Shown one piece after another: positions 43,389-52,904 of a stretch of DNA of 64,000 nucleotides. Location of the stretch: assembly GCA_902555065.1 (NCBI GenBank), contig CACDQQ010000002.1, forward strand, positions 124,001 to 188,000, written 5' to 3'. The notes below the pieces were generated by a model. It worked only from the letters and a program-made list of their open reading frames with translations, did no database searches and was not told where the DNA came from. Source of the DNA: an uncultured Pelagibacteraceae bacterium. GTDB lineage: Bacteria; Pseudomonadota; Alphaproteobacteria; Pelagibacterales; Pelagibacteraceae. The translations under genes were made by a program, and so were the position numbers. Every line of letters starts with the position of its first letter. Position 1 is the stretch's first letter.

Positions 43389-43415
43389 AAAAAGGCCGTT
43401 TAATACGGCCTTTTT
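43389..43415 (-). terminator. Hairpin between dctP and dctQ (attenuator)
   Basis: AAAAAGGCCGT (43389-43399) and ACGGCCTTTTT (43405-43415) form a perfect 11-bp stem with a 5-base loop and T/A-runs on both sides. It starts about 12 bases after the dctP stop and ends two bases before the dctQ start. In this position it should stop most transcripts and stabilise the dctP mRNA, so binding protein is made in excess over permease. Confidence 0.8.
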
Positions 43416-43427
43416 AATTATAATGAT

Positions 43428-44399
43428 TTAATTATAGGCAGCAAGAACACTAGCACCTCTATCGCCAGCTTTTTTCTTCCATTCTTCTGCCATTGTAGCA
43501 CGAACTTTTTTGAAATGACTTTCAAGGGCTGCATTTACTTTGCCTACTTTCATTCCAGCATCAGCTAAAGCTTTTTTATCAGCAACATTTCCTTTTTTTG
43601 AAAGTGCCCAACCTTTTTTCTCAGCAACTGCCGCCTCTTCCATTATCATTTTTTGTGTAGCTTTATCTAACTTATTCCAAGAACCTCTGTGAGCTACAAT
43701 CATATTTTTTGGAAACCAAGCCGCAATATCATAAAAATACTTTACTCCATTTTCCCAAATTTTACTGTTCTTACCAGTAGTAGGTGAAGTAATCATACTT
43801 TCAACCGCGCCGGTTGAGAATGCTTGACTTATTTCAGCTGCTTCAATTTTTGTAGGAGCCATACCTGTCAACTCAGCCATTCTAATAGTTGCAGAATTAT
43901 ATGCTCTAAATTTTAAACCTTTTAAATCAGCAACACTGTTAATCTCTTTTTTACTATAAAGACCTTGCGCAGGCCATGGAACAGCATATAAAAATACAAG
44001 ACCTTTTTGATCTAAACCTTTAATTATTGCAGGCTTAGATGCTTGATACAATTTCATAGCATCATCATAAGATGTCGCAAGAAATGGTTGTGAGTCAATC
44101 TCTAGTAACGGATCCTCTTTACCTAGAGCCGACATAAATCTCTCACCAATTTGAGCTTGTCCAGTTCTAACAGCTCTAAATATTTCTCCACCTTTAAATA
44201 GAGATCCACCTGGGTGAGTTACTATTGTTAATTTTCCCCCACTTTTTTCTGAAACATTTTTAGCAAATTCAGCTGCATTAGCAGAATGGAAGTTGCTTGC
44301 ACCATATGCTAGTGCCATATCCCATTTTTCTGCAGCAAAAGCATTAGCAGTTAAAAGAACAGAAAATAAAATAGAGAGCAAAATTTTGAAAAGTTTCAT
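43428..44399 (-). CDS. dctP: TRAP transporter solute-binding protein (DctP)
   Basis: A 323-residue periplasmic protein with a signal peptide ending NAFAA (residues 1-22). The DctP fold shows WDMALAYGASNFHSANAAEFAKNVSEKSGGKLTIVTHPGGSLFKGGEIFRAV, RTGQAQIGER, LKGLKFRAYNSAT with the conserved Arg that binds a carboxylate, and AFSTGAVESMITSP. A GGAGG site precedes the ATG. The substrate is a carboxylate; adjacent pxpABC suggest 5-oxoproline. Confidence 0.93.
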   Translation of the reverse strand: MKLFKILLSILFSVLLTANAFAAEKWDMALAYGASNFHSANAAEFAKNVSEKSGGKLTIVTHPGGSLFKGGEIFRAVRTGQAQIGERFMSALGKEDPLLEIDSQPFLATSYDDAMKLYQASKPAIIKGLDQKGLVFLYAVPWPAQGLYSKKEINSVADLKGLKFRAYNSATIRMAELTGMAPTKIEAAEISQAFSTGAVESMITSPTTGKNSKIWENGVKYFYDIAAWFPKNMIVAHRGSWNKLDKATQKMIMEEAAVAEKKGWALSKKGNVADKKALADAGMKVGKVNAALESHFKKVRATMAEEWKKKAGDRGASVLAAYN

Positions 44400-44450
44400 A
44401 AATCCTCCATATTTTTAAAAAACATATCTCATTATGTATTAAAACTTAAA

Positions 44451-44478
44451 TCAATAAAAATTTTTGATGTTTTATTGA
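44451..44478. promoter_or_regulatory. Inverted repeat in the dctP/terC divergent gap
   Basis: TCAATAAAA (44451-44459) and TTTTATTGA (44470-44478) are exact reverse complements, 10 bases apart. The element lies between divergent dctP and the TerC gene and could be the operator of the TRAP operon regulator. Confidence 0.35.
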
Positions 44479-44511
44479 AATATAATAAATAATTACTATT
44501 ATAATAGCATC

Positions 44512-45123
44512 TTGATAGAACAATCACTCATTTTACTGCAAATTATATTTATAGATATTATTCTAGCTGCAGATAATGCAATAATAATAGGATTGATTGC
44601 TGCTAACTTCGTTCCAAAAAATAGAAAAAAGATAATATTTTGGGGAGTAGTTGGTGCGTTAGTTTTCAAAGTTATATTTGCAATATTTGCAACATATTTA
44701 TTTAAGTTTTACTTCATTAAAATCCTTGGTGGATTACTTTTAATTTGGATTGTTAATGACTTAAGAAAAGATTTATTTGAAATTCAAAAAATTAAGTCTC
44801 CTAAAAAGAAATCTATGGAACCTTCATTTATCAAAAGTATTTACAAAGTGTTGTTTGCAGATATTACGATTAGTTTTGATAACGTTATTGGCGTTGTGGG
44901 TGCAGCCAAAGGTAATTTTGGTTTTATGATTTTTGGCTTAGTATTATCAGTAGTTCTTACTGGAGCCTTAGCCACTTATTTAGCAAATTATATACAAAAA
45001 CATTTGTGGATAGCTTATATAGGATTAGGTTTTATATTATTGGTTGCTATCCAATTAGTAATAGGTGGACTAGTCGATTTAGAAATTTTAAATATTAATG
45101 AAAAATATATAAAATATTTCTAA
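44512..45123 (+). CDS. TerC-family integral membrane protein (YjbE type)
   Basis: A 203-residue protein with six or seven helices. The two repeats each hold the family aspartates: IDIILAADNAIIIGLIAA (residues 13-30) and FADITISFDNVIGVVGAAKG (residues 118-137). TerC proteins are linked to tellurite resistance and to manganese export that protects metal loading of exported proteins. The start is a TTG; TATAAT at 44500-44505 would put the transcription start close to it, so the mRNA may be almost leaderless. Confidence 0.88.
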   Translation: MIEQSLILLQIIFIDIILAADNAIIIGLIAANFVPKNRKKIIFWGVVGALVFKVIFAIFATYLFKFYFIKILGGLLLIWIVNDLRKDLFEIQKIKSPKKKSMEPSFIKSIYKVLFADITISFDNVIGVVGAAKGNFGFMIFGLVLSVVLTGALATYLANYIQKHLWIAYIGLGFILLVAIQLVIGGLVDLEILNINEKYIKYF

Positions 45124-45125
45124 TA

Positions 45126-45545
45126 TTACCAAGTTCCAGTATTTTCCATTGATGACCAAGGCTCCCTAGGAGGAAGATTTCCTTCCTGAAGTATTTCAAT
45201 TGATATTTTATCTGGTGATTTCACAAATGCCATATGACCATCTCTGGGTGGTCTATTAATTGTATAACCCATATCCATTAATCTTTGGCATATTTCGTAT
45301 ATATTTTTAACTCTATAAGCTAAGTGACCAAAATTTCTAGATCCCTCTCCTAAATTATCTCCATCCCAGTTATAAGTAAGTTCAATTTCTGCATCATTGT
45401 CGCTTGGTGCAGCTAAAAAAATTAATGTGTATCTACCTTTTTCATTTTGCATTCTTTTTGTTTCTTTTAAACCCAGTCCATCACAAAAAAATTTTAGAGA
45501 CTCCTCAATATTAGAAATTCTGATCATTGTGTGTAAATATTTCAT
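45126..45545 (-). CDS. gloA: Glyoxalase I (lactoylglutathione lyase)
   Basis: A 139-residue single-domain enzyme that converts the methylglyoxal-glutathione hemithioacetal to lactoylglutathione. Metal ligands are His5 (KYLHTMIRI), Glu55 (AEIELTYNW), His74 (FGHLAYRV) and Glu117 (ISIEILQ). It depends on glutathione, whose synthesis genes lie at the start of this window. It converges with the TerC gene, with 2 bp between the stops. Confidence 0.92.
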   Translation of the reverse strand: MKYLHTMIRISNIEESLKFFCDGLGLKETKRMQNEKGRYTLIFLAAPSDNDAEIELTYNWDGDNLGEGSRNFGHLAYRVKNIYEICQRLMDMGYTINRPPRDGHMAFVKSPDKISIEILQEGNLPPREPWSSMENTGTW

Positions 45546-45565
45546 AATAAAATTATAATTTATTT

Positions 45566-47125
45566 TTATTCTAGTTCAATAGTGCTTGGTGGTTTAGAGG
45601 TCACATCATAGACTACTCTATTTATACCTCGAATGTTGTTAACTATTTTATTTGATACCATTTGCATAAATGATTTATTAAATTGAAAATAATCTGCTGT
45701 CATTCCATCTTCAGATGTTATTGCTCTTAGCAAGCATAAATATTCATAGGTTCTATTGTCTCCCATTACACCAACTGTTTTAACAGGTAGTAATGCGGCA
45801 TAAGCCTGCCATATCTTATGATATAGATTGTGTTCTCTTAATGCATTTACAAAATAATTATCTGCTTCTTTTAAAATTTTTATTTTTTCTTTAGTAATTA
45901 TGCCTGGCATTCTAATGGCTAAACCAGGACCAGGAAAAGGATGTCTAGAAATAATTTCTTTACTTAAATTTAATTCTAGACCTAACATTCTAACTTCGTC
46001 TTTAAACAAATATTTCAATGGTTCAACTAATTTTAATTTCATTCTTTTTGGCAAACCACCGACATTATGATGAGACTTAATTTTTGAAGTTTGACTTCCA
46101 GTAACAGACTTACTTTCAATTAGATCAGGGTATAGAGTTCCTTGAGCTAAAAATTTTACATTTTTTATTTTTTTTGCGTATTTTTCAAAAAGTTGGATAA
46201 ATAAATTTCCAATAATTTTTCTTTTTTTTTCTGGATCTGTTACATTTTTTAATTTACTTATAAATAATTGTTCAGCATTTACATAAATTAAATTCAATTT
46301 AAATTTTTTTCTAAAAGTATTTAATACTTGTTTTGCTTCATTTTTTCTGAGCAGACCAGTATTAACGAATATACAAGTTAAGTTTTTTCCAATCGCATTA
46401 TTAATTAATTTTGCTACTACACTACTATCTACTCCACCAGATAATGCACAAATTACTTTAGAATTTCCAACTTGTTCTTTAATTTGCTGCATAAGTTTGG
46501 ATTTTTGATTTTTTGATGTCCAATTTTTTTTAATTTTACAAATTTTAATTACAAAGTTTTTTAATATTACTTTGCCTTTAACTGTATGGGAAACTTCTGG
46601 ATGAAACTGTATGCCATATATGTTTTTTTTTACATTTTCTATCATGCATAATTTCGAGTTTGAGGATTTTGCTATAACTTTAAAACCTTTAGGTAATTTA
46701 ATTACCTCATCTCCATGACTCATCCATACATTGGTAGATTTTTTTGAAAAGAAATTTTCGGTTAAAGCGCTTTTTTTTAATTTTGTAACTTTTGCTAATC
46801 CGAATTCTCTTGATTTTGCTCGTTTTACTTTACCTCCTAATTCTTTAGAGATTATCTGGTGGCCAAAACAAATACCTAAAATTGGAATATTTAAACTTAA
46901 TATACTTTTATTGAATTTAACTTTTTTATTTTGATAAACATTTAAGGGACCACCTGATAAAATGATGCCTTTCACATTTTTTTCATTTTTGTAGTCTTTA
47001 AGTTTGTTGTGACTTATAATTTCACAAAAAACATTTAATTCTCTTACTTTTCTTGCAATTAATTGTGTAAACTGAGACCCAAAATCGATTATTAAAATTT
47101 TATCTAGATTATTTTCAAGACGCAT
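45566..47125 (-). CDS. guaA: GMP synthase (glutamine-hydrolysing)
   Basis: A 519-residue enzyme that aminates XMP to GMP. The glutamine amidotransferase half has [28 protein letters not shown] with the catalytic Cys, and [11 protein letters not shown] with the His; the synthetase half has the PP-loop [14 protein letters not shown] and the C-terminal [21 protein letters not shown], which is diagnostic. I chose the ATG at 47125 (MRLENNLDK) instead of an in-frame TTG at 47137. The start overlaps the upstream TPR gene by 11 bp. Confidence 0.96.
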   Translation of the reverse strand: MRLENNLDKILIIDFGSQFTQLIARKVRELNVFCEIISHNKLKDYKNEKNVKGIILSGGPLNVYQNKKVKFNKSILSLNIPILGICFGHQIISKELGGKVKRAKSREFGLAKVTKLKKSALTENFFSKKSTNVWMSHGDEVIKLPKGFKVIAKSSNSKLCMIENVKKNIYGIQFHPEVSHTVKGKVILKNFVIKICKIKKNWTSKNQKSKLMQQIKEQVGNSKVICALSGGVDSSVVAKLINNAIGKNLTCIFVNTGLLRKNEAKQVLNTFRKKFKLNLIYVNAEQLFISKLKNVTDPEKKRKIIGNLFIQLFEKYAKKIKNVKFLAQGTLYPDLIESKSVTGSQTSKIKSHHNVGGLPKRMKLKLVEPLKYLFKDEVRMLGLELNLSKEIISRHPFPGPGLAIRMPGIITKEKIKILKEADNYFVNALREHNLYHKIWQAYAALLPVKTVGVMGDNRTYEYLCLLRAITSEDGMTADYFQFNKSFMQMVSNKIVNNIRGINRVVYDVTSKPPSTIELE

Positions 47126-47549
47126 CTTTTTTTTCAAACTCTTTTAGGCGTTTGTTAATAGATGCGATTTTATCACAAAGGTTCGAGCATATTTTCTTAA
47201 AATCTTCTCTAAGTTCCTCTGCTTTAGAAAAATTAGATCTTTCTAACTCAATATCTATTAATAGATACATTGCCTCTTCGTTGTTTGGCTCGAGTAGTAA
47301 GACTGTATTTATATTTTTTTCCAGTTCTATTTTGTTTTCTTCATTTTTAAATATTTTTGCTAAATATAGATATGACTTTGAGTCTTTGGGATTGTATACA
47401 ATATTTCTCTGAAATAAAAATTTTGAATCTTCATATTTTTCATTTTCATAAAGATTTTTTGCTTCATCAAAAAAATTAACTTTCTCTGCGTTAACGTTAA
47501 AAATTAAAGTAAAAAGTAAAATTATTGCTAAGGTAATTTTTTTTATCAT
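47115..47549 (-). CDS. Exported TPR-like protein
   Basis: A 144-residue protein with a signal peptide (residues 1-21, ending VNAE) and TPR-like helices ([69 protein letters not shown]). It lies between guaB and guaA, overlapping guaA by 11 bp and guaB by 4 bp. Why an exported TPR protein sits in a purine operon is not clear. Confidence 0.72.
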   Translation of the reverse strand: MIKKITLAIILLFTLIFNVNAEKVNFFDEAKNLYENEKYEDSKFLFQRNIVYNPKDSKSYLYLAKIFKNEENKIELEKNINTVLLLEPNNEEAMYLLIDIELERSNFSKAEELREDFKKICSNLCDKIASINKRLKEFEKKDAS

Positions 47550-48610
47550 CTTTTTATTTCGTCTATGTTATGTACCATACTTTCATAAAAACCTGCTTTA
47601 GTAATTTTGACAAATTTTGGTTTTTTTCTAAGATCTTTAATTCTTTTTGCACCTAAGTATCCCATTGATGATTTTAAACCCCCTACTAGTTGGTAGATTA
47701 TTTTTTCAACTGTGCCTTTGTATTTAACAAAACCTTCAACACCTTCTGCTACATATTTTGATGTATCTTTTTGTTTTGATTGAAAATATCTATCTGCTGA
47801 TCCTTTATTCATTGCTCCAATAGATCCCATGCCCCTAAAACTTTTAAATAATTTACCACCTCTTTTTATAATTCTACCTGGAGCCTGATCTGTTCCTGCA
47901 AATAATGATCCAATCATCACCGCATCTGCTCCTGCTGCAAGTGCTTTTGCAATATCCCCAGAAAATTTGATACCTCCATCAGCTATTAATGTTGTTTTAC
48001 TTTTGCCCATACCTTTTTTTACATCTAAAATTGCACTTAACTGTGGAACTCCAATCCCGGCAACTAATCTTGTAGTGCATATAGATCCTGGTCCAATTCC
48101 AACTTTTATAATATCTACTCCTTGCTTAATCAGAAATTTAGCTGCTTCTGCTGTAGCAATATTACCTGCACATAAAGCTGTTTTAGTTGGTTTAATTCTT
48201 TTAATTTTTTTTATTATTTCAGCTACTTTTTTTGTGTGGCCATGAGCTGTATCAACAACAATTAAATCAATATTTTCTTTTAAAATCTTTTGAGCTCTTA
48301 TGTGTTCGTTTAAACTTGCACCAACGGCTGCACCAACTAACATTTTTTTTGCTTTTACTTTTCTTATTTCTTTTATCTGATCATTTATTGATAAATTTCT
48401 ATGTATAACACCTATTCCACCCTTTTTACCGATTGAAATAGCCATATTAGACTCTGTTACTGTATCCATTGCTGAAGTTAGAAGGGGTATAGAAATATTT
48501 AAGTGTTTTGATAATTTAGCTTCTGTCTTTACTTCTGAAGGTAAAATTTCAGAATAATTTGGTGCTAAAGTTACATCATCGAAAGTGAGCGCTTCTTTGA
48601 TAGGATCCAT
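47546..48610 (-). CDS. guaB: IMP dehydrogenase without CBS domains
   Basis: A 354-residue TIM-barrel enzyme oxidising IMP to XMP. PIKEALTFDDVTLAPNYSEILPSEV, TSAMDTVTES, GGIGVIHRNL, GNIATAEAAK, GIGPGSICTTR with catalytic Cys178, IADGGIKFSGDI, FRGMGSIGAM and the flap KYVAEGVEGFVKYKG are all intact. The normal enzyme is about 490 residues; the missing part is the pair of CBS domains that usually sits after residue 80, where the chain here goes from DQIKEIRKVKAKK straight to MLVGAAVG. This is a deletion of the regulatory module, not a truncation. Confidence 0.95.
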   Translation of the reverse strand: MDPIKEALTFDDVTLAPNYSEILPSEVKTEAKLSKHLNISIPLLTSAMDTVTESNMAISIGKKGGIGVIHRNLSINDQIKEIRKVKAKKMLVGAAVGASLNEHIRAQKILKENIDLIVVDTAHGHTKKVAEIIKKIKRIKPTKTALCAGNIATAEAAKFLIKQGVDIIKVGIGPGSICTTRLVAGIGVPQLSAILDVKKGMGKSKTTLIADGGIKFSGDIAKALAAGADAVMIGSLFAGTDQAPGRIIKRGGKLFKSFRGMGSIGAMNKGSADRYFQSKQKDTSKYVAEGVEGFVKYKGTVEKIIYQLVGGLKSSMGYLGAKRIKDLRKKPKFVKITKAGFYESMVHNIDEIKR

Positions 48611-48647
48611 GTCCTTATATAAACGATTCTTAAAAAAATGAAAGTAT

Positions 48648-49259
48648 CTATCTTAAATTTTTGCAGATTAAAAAACTTTCTTTAGAGTCTTTTCTACTTG
48701 CTGGAGGCTTATAGACATAAAATTTTACAAAATTTTTTTTTGAAAATGCAATTATCTCATTAAATGAAGTTCCCATAAATAATTTTGAGACAAAATAGCC
48801 ATTTGGCTTCATCATTTTTGTAGCGAAATCCAAAGCTTCTAAAACTAATTCTCCAGTTACCATGGAGTCTAGATTTTTATTTCCTGTAGTATTTACTGCC
48901 ATATCTGAAATAATTAGGTCAATTTTTCCACCAAAATAATTATTAATTTTATTTTGTTGTTCAGTATCTGTAAAATCTCCTTTTAAAATTTTTACATTCT
49001 TTATTTCTTCTATTTCTTTTAAATCTATTGCTAAATGCTTATTACATTTTAAATTACTTGATATATATTGAGACCAACTTCCAGGAGCAGCTCCAAGATC
49101 TATCACTGATATATTATTTTTTAAAAATTTAAATTTTTCGTTAATTTCCTTTAATTTATAAACGGCTCTTGATCTATATCCTTCAACTTTTGATTGTCTA
49201 ACGTAAATATCTCTTCTCTGCTTATTAATCCAATTTTTTGAGATTTTATTTTTTTTCAA
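48648..49259 (-). CDS. rlmE: 23S rRNA (uridine-2'-O) methyltransferase RlmE
   Basis: A 203-residue FtsJ/RrmJ-fold enzyme that methylates U2552 of 23S rRNA. YRSRAVYKLKEINEKF, VIDLGAAPGSWSQYIS (SAM motif) and DLIISDMAVNTTGN hold the catalytic Lys and Asp, and GYFVSKLFMG and KPPASRKDSKESFLICK complete the K-D-K-E set. It overlaps the upstream glycosyltransferase-like gene by 4 bp. Confidence 0.93.
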   Translation of the reverse strand: MKKNKISKNWINKQRRDIYVRQSKVEGYRSRAVYKLKEINEKFKFLKNNISVIDLGAAPGSWSQYISSNLKCNKHLAIDLKEIEEIKNVKILKGDFTDTEQQNKINNYFGGKIDLIISDMAVNTTGNKNLDSMVTGELVLEALDFATKMMKPNGYFVSKLFMGTSFNEIIAFSKKNFVKFYVYKPPASRKDSKESFLICKNLR

Positions 49260-50170
49260 TTAGTTTTGAACCTTAAAGATTTTGAGATTTTATTATTATC
49301 CAAAGTATTTAATTCTATCTCTAGATTTTTCTCGTTTCTCATATCTTTATCATTTACTTTAATACCACTAGCTAAATGTATAATTCCAATTTTATGATTT
49401 GGTAGAAAAGGTTCCACGAAAAATTTATTCTTTTCATCAAACTTTGGAAGTAAGTTGCTGGCCAACCAGTTGCAATTATGAGGAAGAAATTCAACATCTA
49501 CATTATCAATATATACGCATATATTTATTGCTAGTTGCTCTGAACCAAATATTTGTCCATGACTAAGAGTAGTTTTTAAATTTTTTTGCCAAACATTCCA
49601 ACAGCTAGAGTCTTTTTCTAATGAGAAAACACCAATATTAATATGCGGAGCAAATGCTAACTTTCTTGCTTTATTAATATCAATTTTAGATTTAATAGCA
49701 TGTTTAAAATTTTGAGATTTTATAATGGCTAATTTTCCAAACAACCAATTAACGTTACTTAATATTCTATATCCAGGTGTCATTGTCTGTGTAATGCCTA
49801 GTTTGCCATTATCACAAGCCTTAAAATATAAGTCTATTGAACTCCAATCTTGAACCCAAGCATCACAATCAATCCACAGGTATTTTTTATAGTTAGGAAA
49901 ATATTTTGGAAGAAACGCTCTTGATACCTGACTTTTTAGCCATTCTTTACCTTTAACTTTAGATTGTGGAACCTCAATATCCCATTCAGCTTTTTTGATC
50001 TCGTCTACTTTATCTTTTAGAAGAGCGGTTTGCTCCTCTGTTAAACCCGCATCAAGTATACAAATAGCAACCTTTTCACTGTAATTGAATTGTTTAATAG
50101 AGTCTATTAATTCATTTAGCAGTTCATAGTAATTAGAGTCGGCTAGAGAAATAATTGCATTCTCTTTCAT
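49256..50170 (-). CDS. GT8-like glycosyltransferase
   Basis: A 304-residue soluble GT-A protein. AIISLADSNYYELLNELIDSIKQFNYS opens the fold; KYLWIDCDAWVQDWSSI carries the D-x-D motif near residue 100, and IGIIHLASGIKVNDKD near the C terminus is like the metal-binding His motif of GT8 enzymes. Donor and acceptor are unknown. It lies between pssA (one-base overlap) and rlmE (4-bp overlap). Confidence 0.7.
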   Translation of the reverse strand: MKENAIISLADSNYYELLNELIDSIKQFNYSEKVAICILDAGLTEEQTALLKDKVDEIKKAEWDIEVPQSKVKGKEWLKSQVSRAFLPKYFPNYKKYLWIDCDAWVQDWSSIDLYFKACDNGKLGITQTMTPGYRILSNVNWLFGKLAIIKSQNFKHAIKSKIDINKARKLAFAPHINIGVFSLEKDSSCWNVWQKNLKTTLSHGQIFGSEQLAINICVYIDNVDVEFLPHNCNWLASNLLPKFDEKNKFFVEPFLPNHKIGIIHLASGIKVNDKDMRNEKNLEIELNTLDNNKISKSLRFKTN

Positions 50171-50967
50171 TACAAAATATCTTCGTGATGATCAACGCTA
50201 TCATCTTTTTCTTTATTTTGTTTTTTCAAAAATAAGTAATGGATTGAGCTTACTGGAATCATTAGTAAATAAATAAATCCTGAAATTATAATTGTATTAA
50301 AGGTATATATTAGCAACAAACCAAAAAATAAAATTATTCCAAATAAAAGAAATATTGAAGTACTTCTTGGAACTACGATTCTTTTTAAAGAATATGTGGG
50401 AATTTTACTTATCAAAAGTACAGAAATTATAATGAATAAAGATGGAACAATTATATTTTTATTAATAATTATAAACTGAACCTCACTAAAACTATAAATC
50501 AATGGCATTAAAACTAATACTCCTCCTGCTGGTGATGGAATACCTTCAAAAAAATTATCTCTCCATGAAGGTTCACCTCCTGTTGAAACATTAAATCTTG
50601 CAAGTCTTAAGGCAACACAAACCACATATATTAAAGATATTAACCAACCAAATCTGCCGATATTATCTAGCGCCCAGAAATACATTATGAATGCTGGCGC
50701 AACTCCAAAACTAATTACATCCGTTAATGAGTCTAATTCTTTTCCAACTTTTGATGTGGCTTTAATTAATCTTGCAATTCTTCCATCTAAACCATCAATG
50801 ATTGCAGCAATTAAAACTGCAATAACGGATAATTCAAATCTTCCATCAAATGCAAATTTAATTGAAGTTAAGCCAATACACACTCCAACCAGTGTCATAA
50901 TATTTGGCAAAATAACTCTTGAATTTTTATTTGAAACTAATCTTATATTCTTTTTTGGATTTTCCAT
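50170..50967 (-). CDS. pssA: CDP-diacylglycerol-serine O-phosphatidyltransferase
   Basis: A 265-residue membrane enzyme of the CDP-alcohol phosphotransferase family that makes phosphatidylserine. The catalytic motif DGLDGRIARLIKATSKVGKELDSLTDVISFG lies near residue 58 (D-G-x2-A-R-x8-G-x3-D-x3-D). About six to eight helices follow. It starts immediately after the psd stop, so the pair makes phosphatidylethanolamine. Confidence 0.94.
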   Translation of the reverse strand: MENPKKNIRLVSNKNSRVILPNIMTLVGVCIGLTSIKFAFDGRFELSVIAVLIAAIIDGLDGRIARLIKATSKVGKELDSLTDVISFGVAPAFIMYFWALDNIGRFGWLISLIYVVCVALRLARFNVSTGGEPSWRDNFFEGIPSPAGGVLVLMPLIYSFSEVQFIIINKNIIVPSLFIIISVLLISKIPTYSLKRIVVPRSTSIFLLFGIILFFGLLLIYTFNTIIISGFIYLLMIPVSSIHYLFLKKQNKEKDDSVDHHEDIL

Positions 50968-51615
50968 TTATCTTTTAGCTATCAATGTTTCTCCAGCAAC
51001 TGCTCTTTGATTAACTTTTACTAATGGTTCATAGTTTTCAAAATATAAATCTGCTCTACTTCCGAATCTAATCATCCCTATTCTAGATCCTTGATCGACA
51101 TTTTCTTCAACTGAAGTATCTGTTACTATTCTCCGTGCAACTAGTCCTGCTATTTGGACTACAATTATGTCTTCTCCATGAGAATTTTTAATTTTATAAT
51201 AATTCCTTTCATTGTCTTCGCTAGCTTTATCAAGAGATGCATTAATAAATTTTCCTGGTTTATATAAAATTTCTTCAATTTTTCCTGAACACGGAGATCT
51301 ATTTACATGACAGTCAAATACATTCATAAATATACTTACTTTCTTAAATTTTTTATTTTCAAGGCCCAATTCTTTTGGTCCGTTTGTATCTAAAACTTGT
51401 AAAACTAATCCGTCAGCAGGACTTATTAGATAGTTCTCATCATTTATTGGAATTCTTTCTGGATCTCTAAAAAAATAATAACACCAAATACTTAAAACCA
51501 ATCCTATGAAACCTAAAAAACCATGAATGAAATATAGAATGATCGTTGCTACTACGAAAATTACTATAAATTTATAGCCTTCGTTATGAATCTTTGGAAA
51601 AATTTTGTCTATCAT
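50968..51615 (-). CDS. psd: Phosphatidylserine decarboxylase (short type)
   Basis: A 215-residue proenzyme with an N-terminal membrane segment (about residues 15-45). It self-cleaves to form a pyruvoyl group at Ser186 in MIRFGSRADLYF. LISPADGLVLQV and FMNVFDCHVNRSPCSGKIEEI are also conserved. The short length and the FGSR site mark the class common in alphaproteobacteria. It is the first gene of psd-pssA-GT8-rlmE, divergent from icd. Confidence 0.94.
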   Translation of the reverse strand: MIDKIFPKIHNEGYKFIVIFVVATIILYFIHGFLGFIGLVLSIWCYYFFRDPERIPINDENYLISPADGLVLQVLDTNGPKELGLENKKFKKVSIFMNVFDCHVNRSPCSGKIEEILYKPGKFINASLDKASEDNERNYYKIKNSHGEDIIVVQIAGLVARRIVTDTSVEENVDQGSRIGMIRFGSRADLYFENYEPLVKVNQRAVAGETLIAKR

Positions 51616-51689
51616 AATCGTTCAATTGATAATTCTGGATTAATATGTATATAAAAAGTATAAATTCAATTATTAAGATACATCAAAAA

Positions 51690-52904
51690 ATGAGCAAAAT
51701 TAAGGTAAAAAATCCCATTGTCGAGCTAGACGGCGATGAAATGACAAGAGTAATTTGGGAATTCATCAAAAACAAATTAATTCTACCTTATTTAGATTTA
51801 GGCATTGAGTATTACGATCTAGGAATGAAAAGCAGGGATGATACAGATGACAAAATTACCGTCGACTGTGCTAATGCAATTAAAAAGAATGGAGTAGGTA
51901 TCAAATGCGCAACTATTACTCCAGACGAGGCGAGAGTTGAAGAATTTAAATTAAAGAAAATGTGGAGATCACCGAATGGAACAATAAGAAATATTATTGG
52001 AGGAACAGTATTTAGAGAGCCAATAATTTGTAAAAATATTCCTAAACTTGTCCCATCTTGGACAGATCCATTAATTATTGGAAGGCATGCTTTTGGTGAT
52101 CAATACAGAGCTACAGATTTTTTAGTTCCAGGAAAAGGTAAATTAGAAGTTAAGTGGACATCGGAAGATGGAAGTGATGAAAAGAAATATGAAGTATTTA
52201 ATTTCCCAGGACCTGGTATTGCTCTTTCAATGTATAATTTAGATAAATCAATTGAGGACTTTGCAAGATCATGTTTCAATTACGGTCTAATTAAAAAATG
52301 GCCTGTATATTTATCAACTAAGAATACCATACTAAAAAAATATGATGGTAGATTTAAAGATATATTTCAAAGTGTTTTTGAAAAAGATTTTAAATCGGAA
52401 TTTGAAAAAAATAACATAACTTATGAACATAGGTTAATCGATGATATGGTTGCTTGTGCTATGAAGTGGCACGGTAAATATATATGGGCTTGTAAAAACT
52501 ACGATGGCGATGTTCAGTCAGATACTGTTGCTCAAGGTTATGGTTCATTAGGTTTAATGACTAGTGTTTTATTAGCACCAGATGGCAGAACAATGGAAGC
52601 AGAAGCGGCTCATGGAACTGTAACTCGACATTTTAGAATGCATCAGCAGGGTAAAGAAACATCCACTAACCCAATTGCATCTATATTTGCTTGGACAAGA
52701 GGTTTGGCGCACAGAGGAAAGTTAGATAGCAATGATGAATTAATTAAATTTGCCAAAATTCTTGAAGAAGTATGTGTTGAGTCAGTTGAATCAGGTTCAA
52801 TGACTAAAGATTTGGCTATACTAATTGGTCCTTCAACAAAATATTTAACAACTAACCAGTTTTTAGATGTAATTGATGGAAGTTTAAAACAAAAATTAAA
52901 TTAA
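51690..52904 (+). CDS. icd: NADP-dependent isocitrate dehydrogenase (eukaryote-like)
   Basis: A 404-residue TCA-cycle enzyme. [18 protein letters not shown] at the start, [24 protein letters not shown] (substrate-binding Ser and Arg), [30 protein letters not shown] and [35 protein letters not shown] match the homodimeric type II IDH found in eukaryotes and many alphaproteobacteria. I chose the ATG at 51690 (MSKIKVKNP); the ATG at 51645 would add 15 unlikely residues. The 3' end overlaps alaS by 9 bp. Confidence 0.95.
   Translation: MSKIKVKNPIVELDGDEMTRVIWEFIKNKLILPYLDLGIEYYDLGMKSRDDTDDKITVDCANAIKKNGVGIKCATITPDEARVEEFKLKKMWRSPNGTIRNIIGGTVFREPIICKNIPKLVPSWTDPLIIGRHAFGDQYRATDFLVPGKGKLEVKWTSEDGSDEKKYEVFNFPGPGIALSMYNLDKSIEDFARSCFNYGLIKKWPVYLSTKNTILKKYDGRFKDIFQSVFEKDFKSEFEKNNITYEHRLIDDMVACAMKWHGKYIWACKNYDGDVQSDTVAQGYGSLGLMTSVLLAPDGRTMEAEAAHGTVTRHFRMHQQGKETSTNPIASIFAWTRGLAHRGKLDSNDELIKFAKILEEVCVESVESGSMTKDLAILIGPSTKYLTTNQFLDVIDGSLKQKLN

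Noticed and set aside
51645..51689. 15-residue extension of isocitrate dehydrogenase
   Set aside because: Known IDH proteins begin at the [13 protein letters not shown] start, and the extension is not conserved in type.
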